Shown here piece after piece: positions 5,359 to 5,898 of a stretch of DNA of 5,898 nucleotides (the first letter of the stretch is position 1; every line of letters begins with the position of its first letter). Origin of the DNA: Verrucomicrobiales bacterium (lineage in GTDB: Bacteria > Verrucomicrobiota > Verrucomicrobiia > Limisphaerales > RI-55); NCBI GenBank assembly GCA_003484235.1, contig DNDP01000423.1, forward strand, positions 40,417 to 46,314, read 5' to 3'. The position numbers and the translations under genes were made by a program. The notes beneath the pieces are model-generated. The model was not told where the DNA came from, did not search any database, and was given only the letters and a program-made list of their open reading frames with translations.

Positions 5359-5898
5359 TCAATCTCCGTCACCGATCCGCCAGATCGCGGCGGCCGTTTG
5401 GGCGTAGTCGTGATGCCAGCCGCGAATTCGCTTCTCCAGTTCCTTCAGTTTCGTTCCGCCGGACGGGGCGGCACGCGGGGCGAACTTCAGCCGCGGACCC
5501 GGCGTAGCGGGAGTGGCGGCGATATCCCCGGATTCGACCGGCGAGATCTGGCGCTCGATGGACTCGATCTGCCGTTCGATGGCCTCCCGGGCTTCGGGCA
5601 ACTCACCCGCCAGTTCCAGCATCCGGCGGGCGATCTCGAGTTCGTCGGAGGCCTTGCGCCACCGGGCAAACTCGTTTGCGAGCGGCCACAGCCGGGCGAG
5701 TGGATCCTGTTCGGGTTCGCACCGGGTCCGGGCAATGAAGGCACAAAGCTGGAACCTGCGTTGCATCGCTCCGGCCACTTCGCGAAGCGAGTGCGCCAGT
5801 TCCTGGAGGACTTCCTGTGCCGTTTCCGGAGTGCCTGGTCCGTCGGAGATTGCGGAGACACCGGCAGCCGACAGGCGTCGCAGCGCTTCGGCGCGGGT
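5359..5898 (-). CDS. Hypothetical protein with charged helical region, C-terminal part (start outside window)
   Basis: This frame is open from the right edge to a TGA at 5359, giving 179 residues of a longer protein. I do not recognise the family. The visible part is rich in Glu, Arg, Ala and Leu with no membrane segment, so it is probably cytoplasmic. Residues about 25-52 and 73-115 of the fragment look helical and could form a coiled coil, for example ELEIARRMLELAGELPEAR and AIERQIESIERQI. A Pro/Ala-rich linker follows (about 116-145), then a short basic helix with KLKELEKRIRGW and a tail ending WRIGDGD. A GTG at 5778 could be called as an internal start, but the same helix-rich composition continues upstream without a stop, so truncation by the window is more likely. 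It is on the murJ strand with a 105-bp gap; co-transcription is possible. Reality of the gene is supported by its length, its composition and the absence of a better frame. Confidence 0.65.
   Translation of the reverse strand, partial: TRAEALRRLSAAGVSAISDGPGTPETAQEVLQELAHSLREVAGAMQRRFQLCAFIARTRCEPEQDPLARLWPLANEFARWRKASDELEIARRMLELAGELPEAREAIERQIESIERQISPVESGDIAATPATPGPRLKFAPRAAPSGGTKLKELEKRIRGWHHDYAQTAAAIWRIGDGD

Noticed and set aside
2699..5362. An 887-codon open frame on the minus strand spanning both murJ and the EamA gene
   Set aside because: It is out of frame with two clearly recognisable proteins, reads as Arg/Gly/Pro-rich low-complexity sequence, and is explained by scarce stop codons in G+C-rich DNA.

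Overview
The window reads as an ordinary stretch of G+C-rich bacterial chromosome. It most resembles Verrucomicrobiota, with Planctomycetota as the alternative. That placement is an inference from three things: a secreted PQQ-like beta-propeller protein whose mature form begins with an 'EDWPRWRGP' motif, a Tat-exported Gfo/Idh/MocA oxidoreductase (both families are greatly expanded in these phyla), and the lack of Shine-Dalgarno sequences before any start. No mobile element, CRISPR array, tRNA or rRNA was seen.

Left part (1-2018): two divergent genes share a 243-bp intergenic region. On the minus strand is the N-terminal 125 residues of a secreted PQQ-binding-like beta-propeller protein, cut off by the window's left edge. 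On the plus strand is a complete 447-aa Gfo/Idh/MocA oxidoreductase with a twin-arginine signal, closed by a strong Rho-independent terminator. The intergenic region holds a plausible sigma70-type promoter, two TTGAAT repeats one helical turn apart, and a nested inverted repeat. Both products are predicted to be exported, so a shared role in extracytoplasmic sugar or polyol metabolism is plausible but not shown.

Middle (2019-2814): a YoaK/DUF1275 membrane protein is preceded by a second stem-loop without a U-tract. It converges on the next gene with only 12 bp between the stop codons.

Right part (2815-5898, all minus strand): transcription would run from a gene of unknown function with a charged helical region (5' end outside the window), through murJ (lipid II flippase), to an EamA/DMT-family transporter. 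The murJ-EamA gap is 33 bp, which suggests co-transcription. The unknown gene lies 105 bp upstream of the chosen murJ start and could share the operon or stop short of it.

I do not see a clearly new biological system here. The items most worth a second look are the RNA structures around 1985-2073, the structured divergent control region at 435-567, the murJ-EamA pairing and the unrecognised gene at the right edge.
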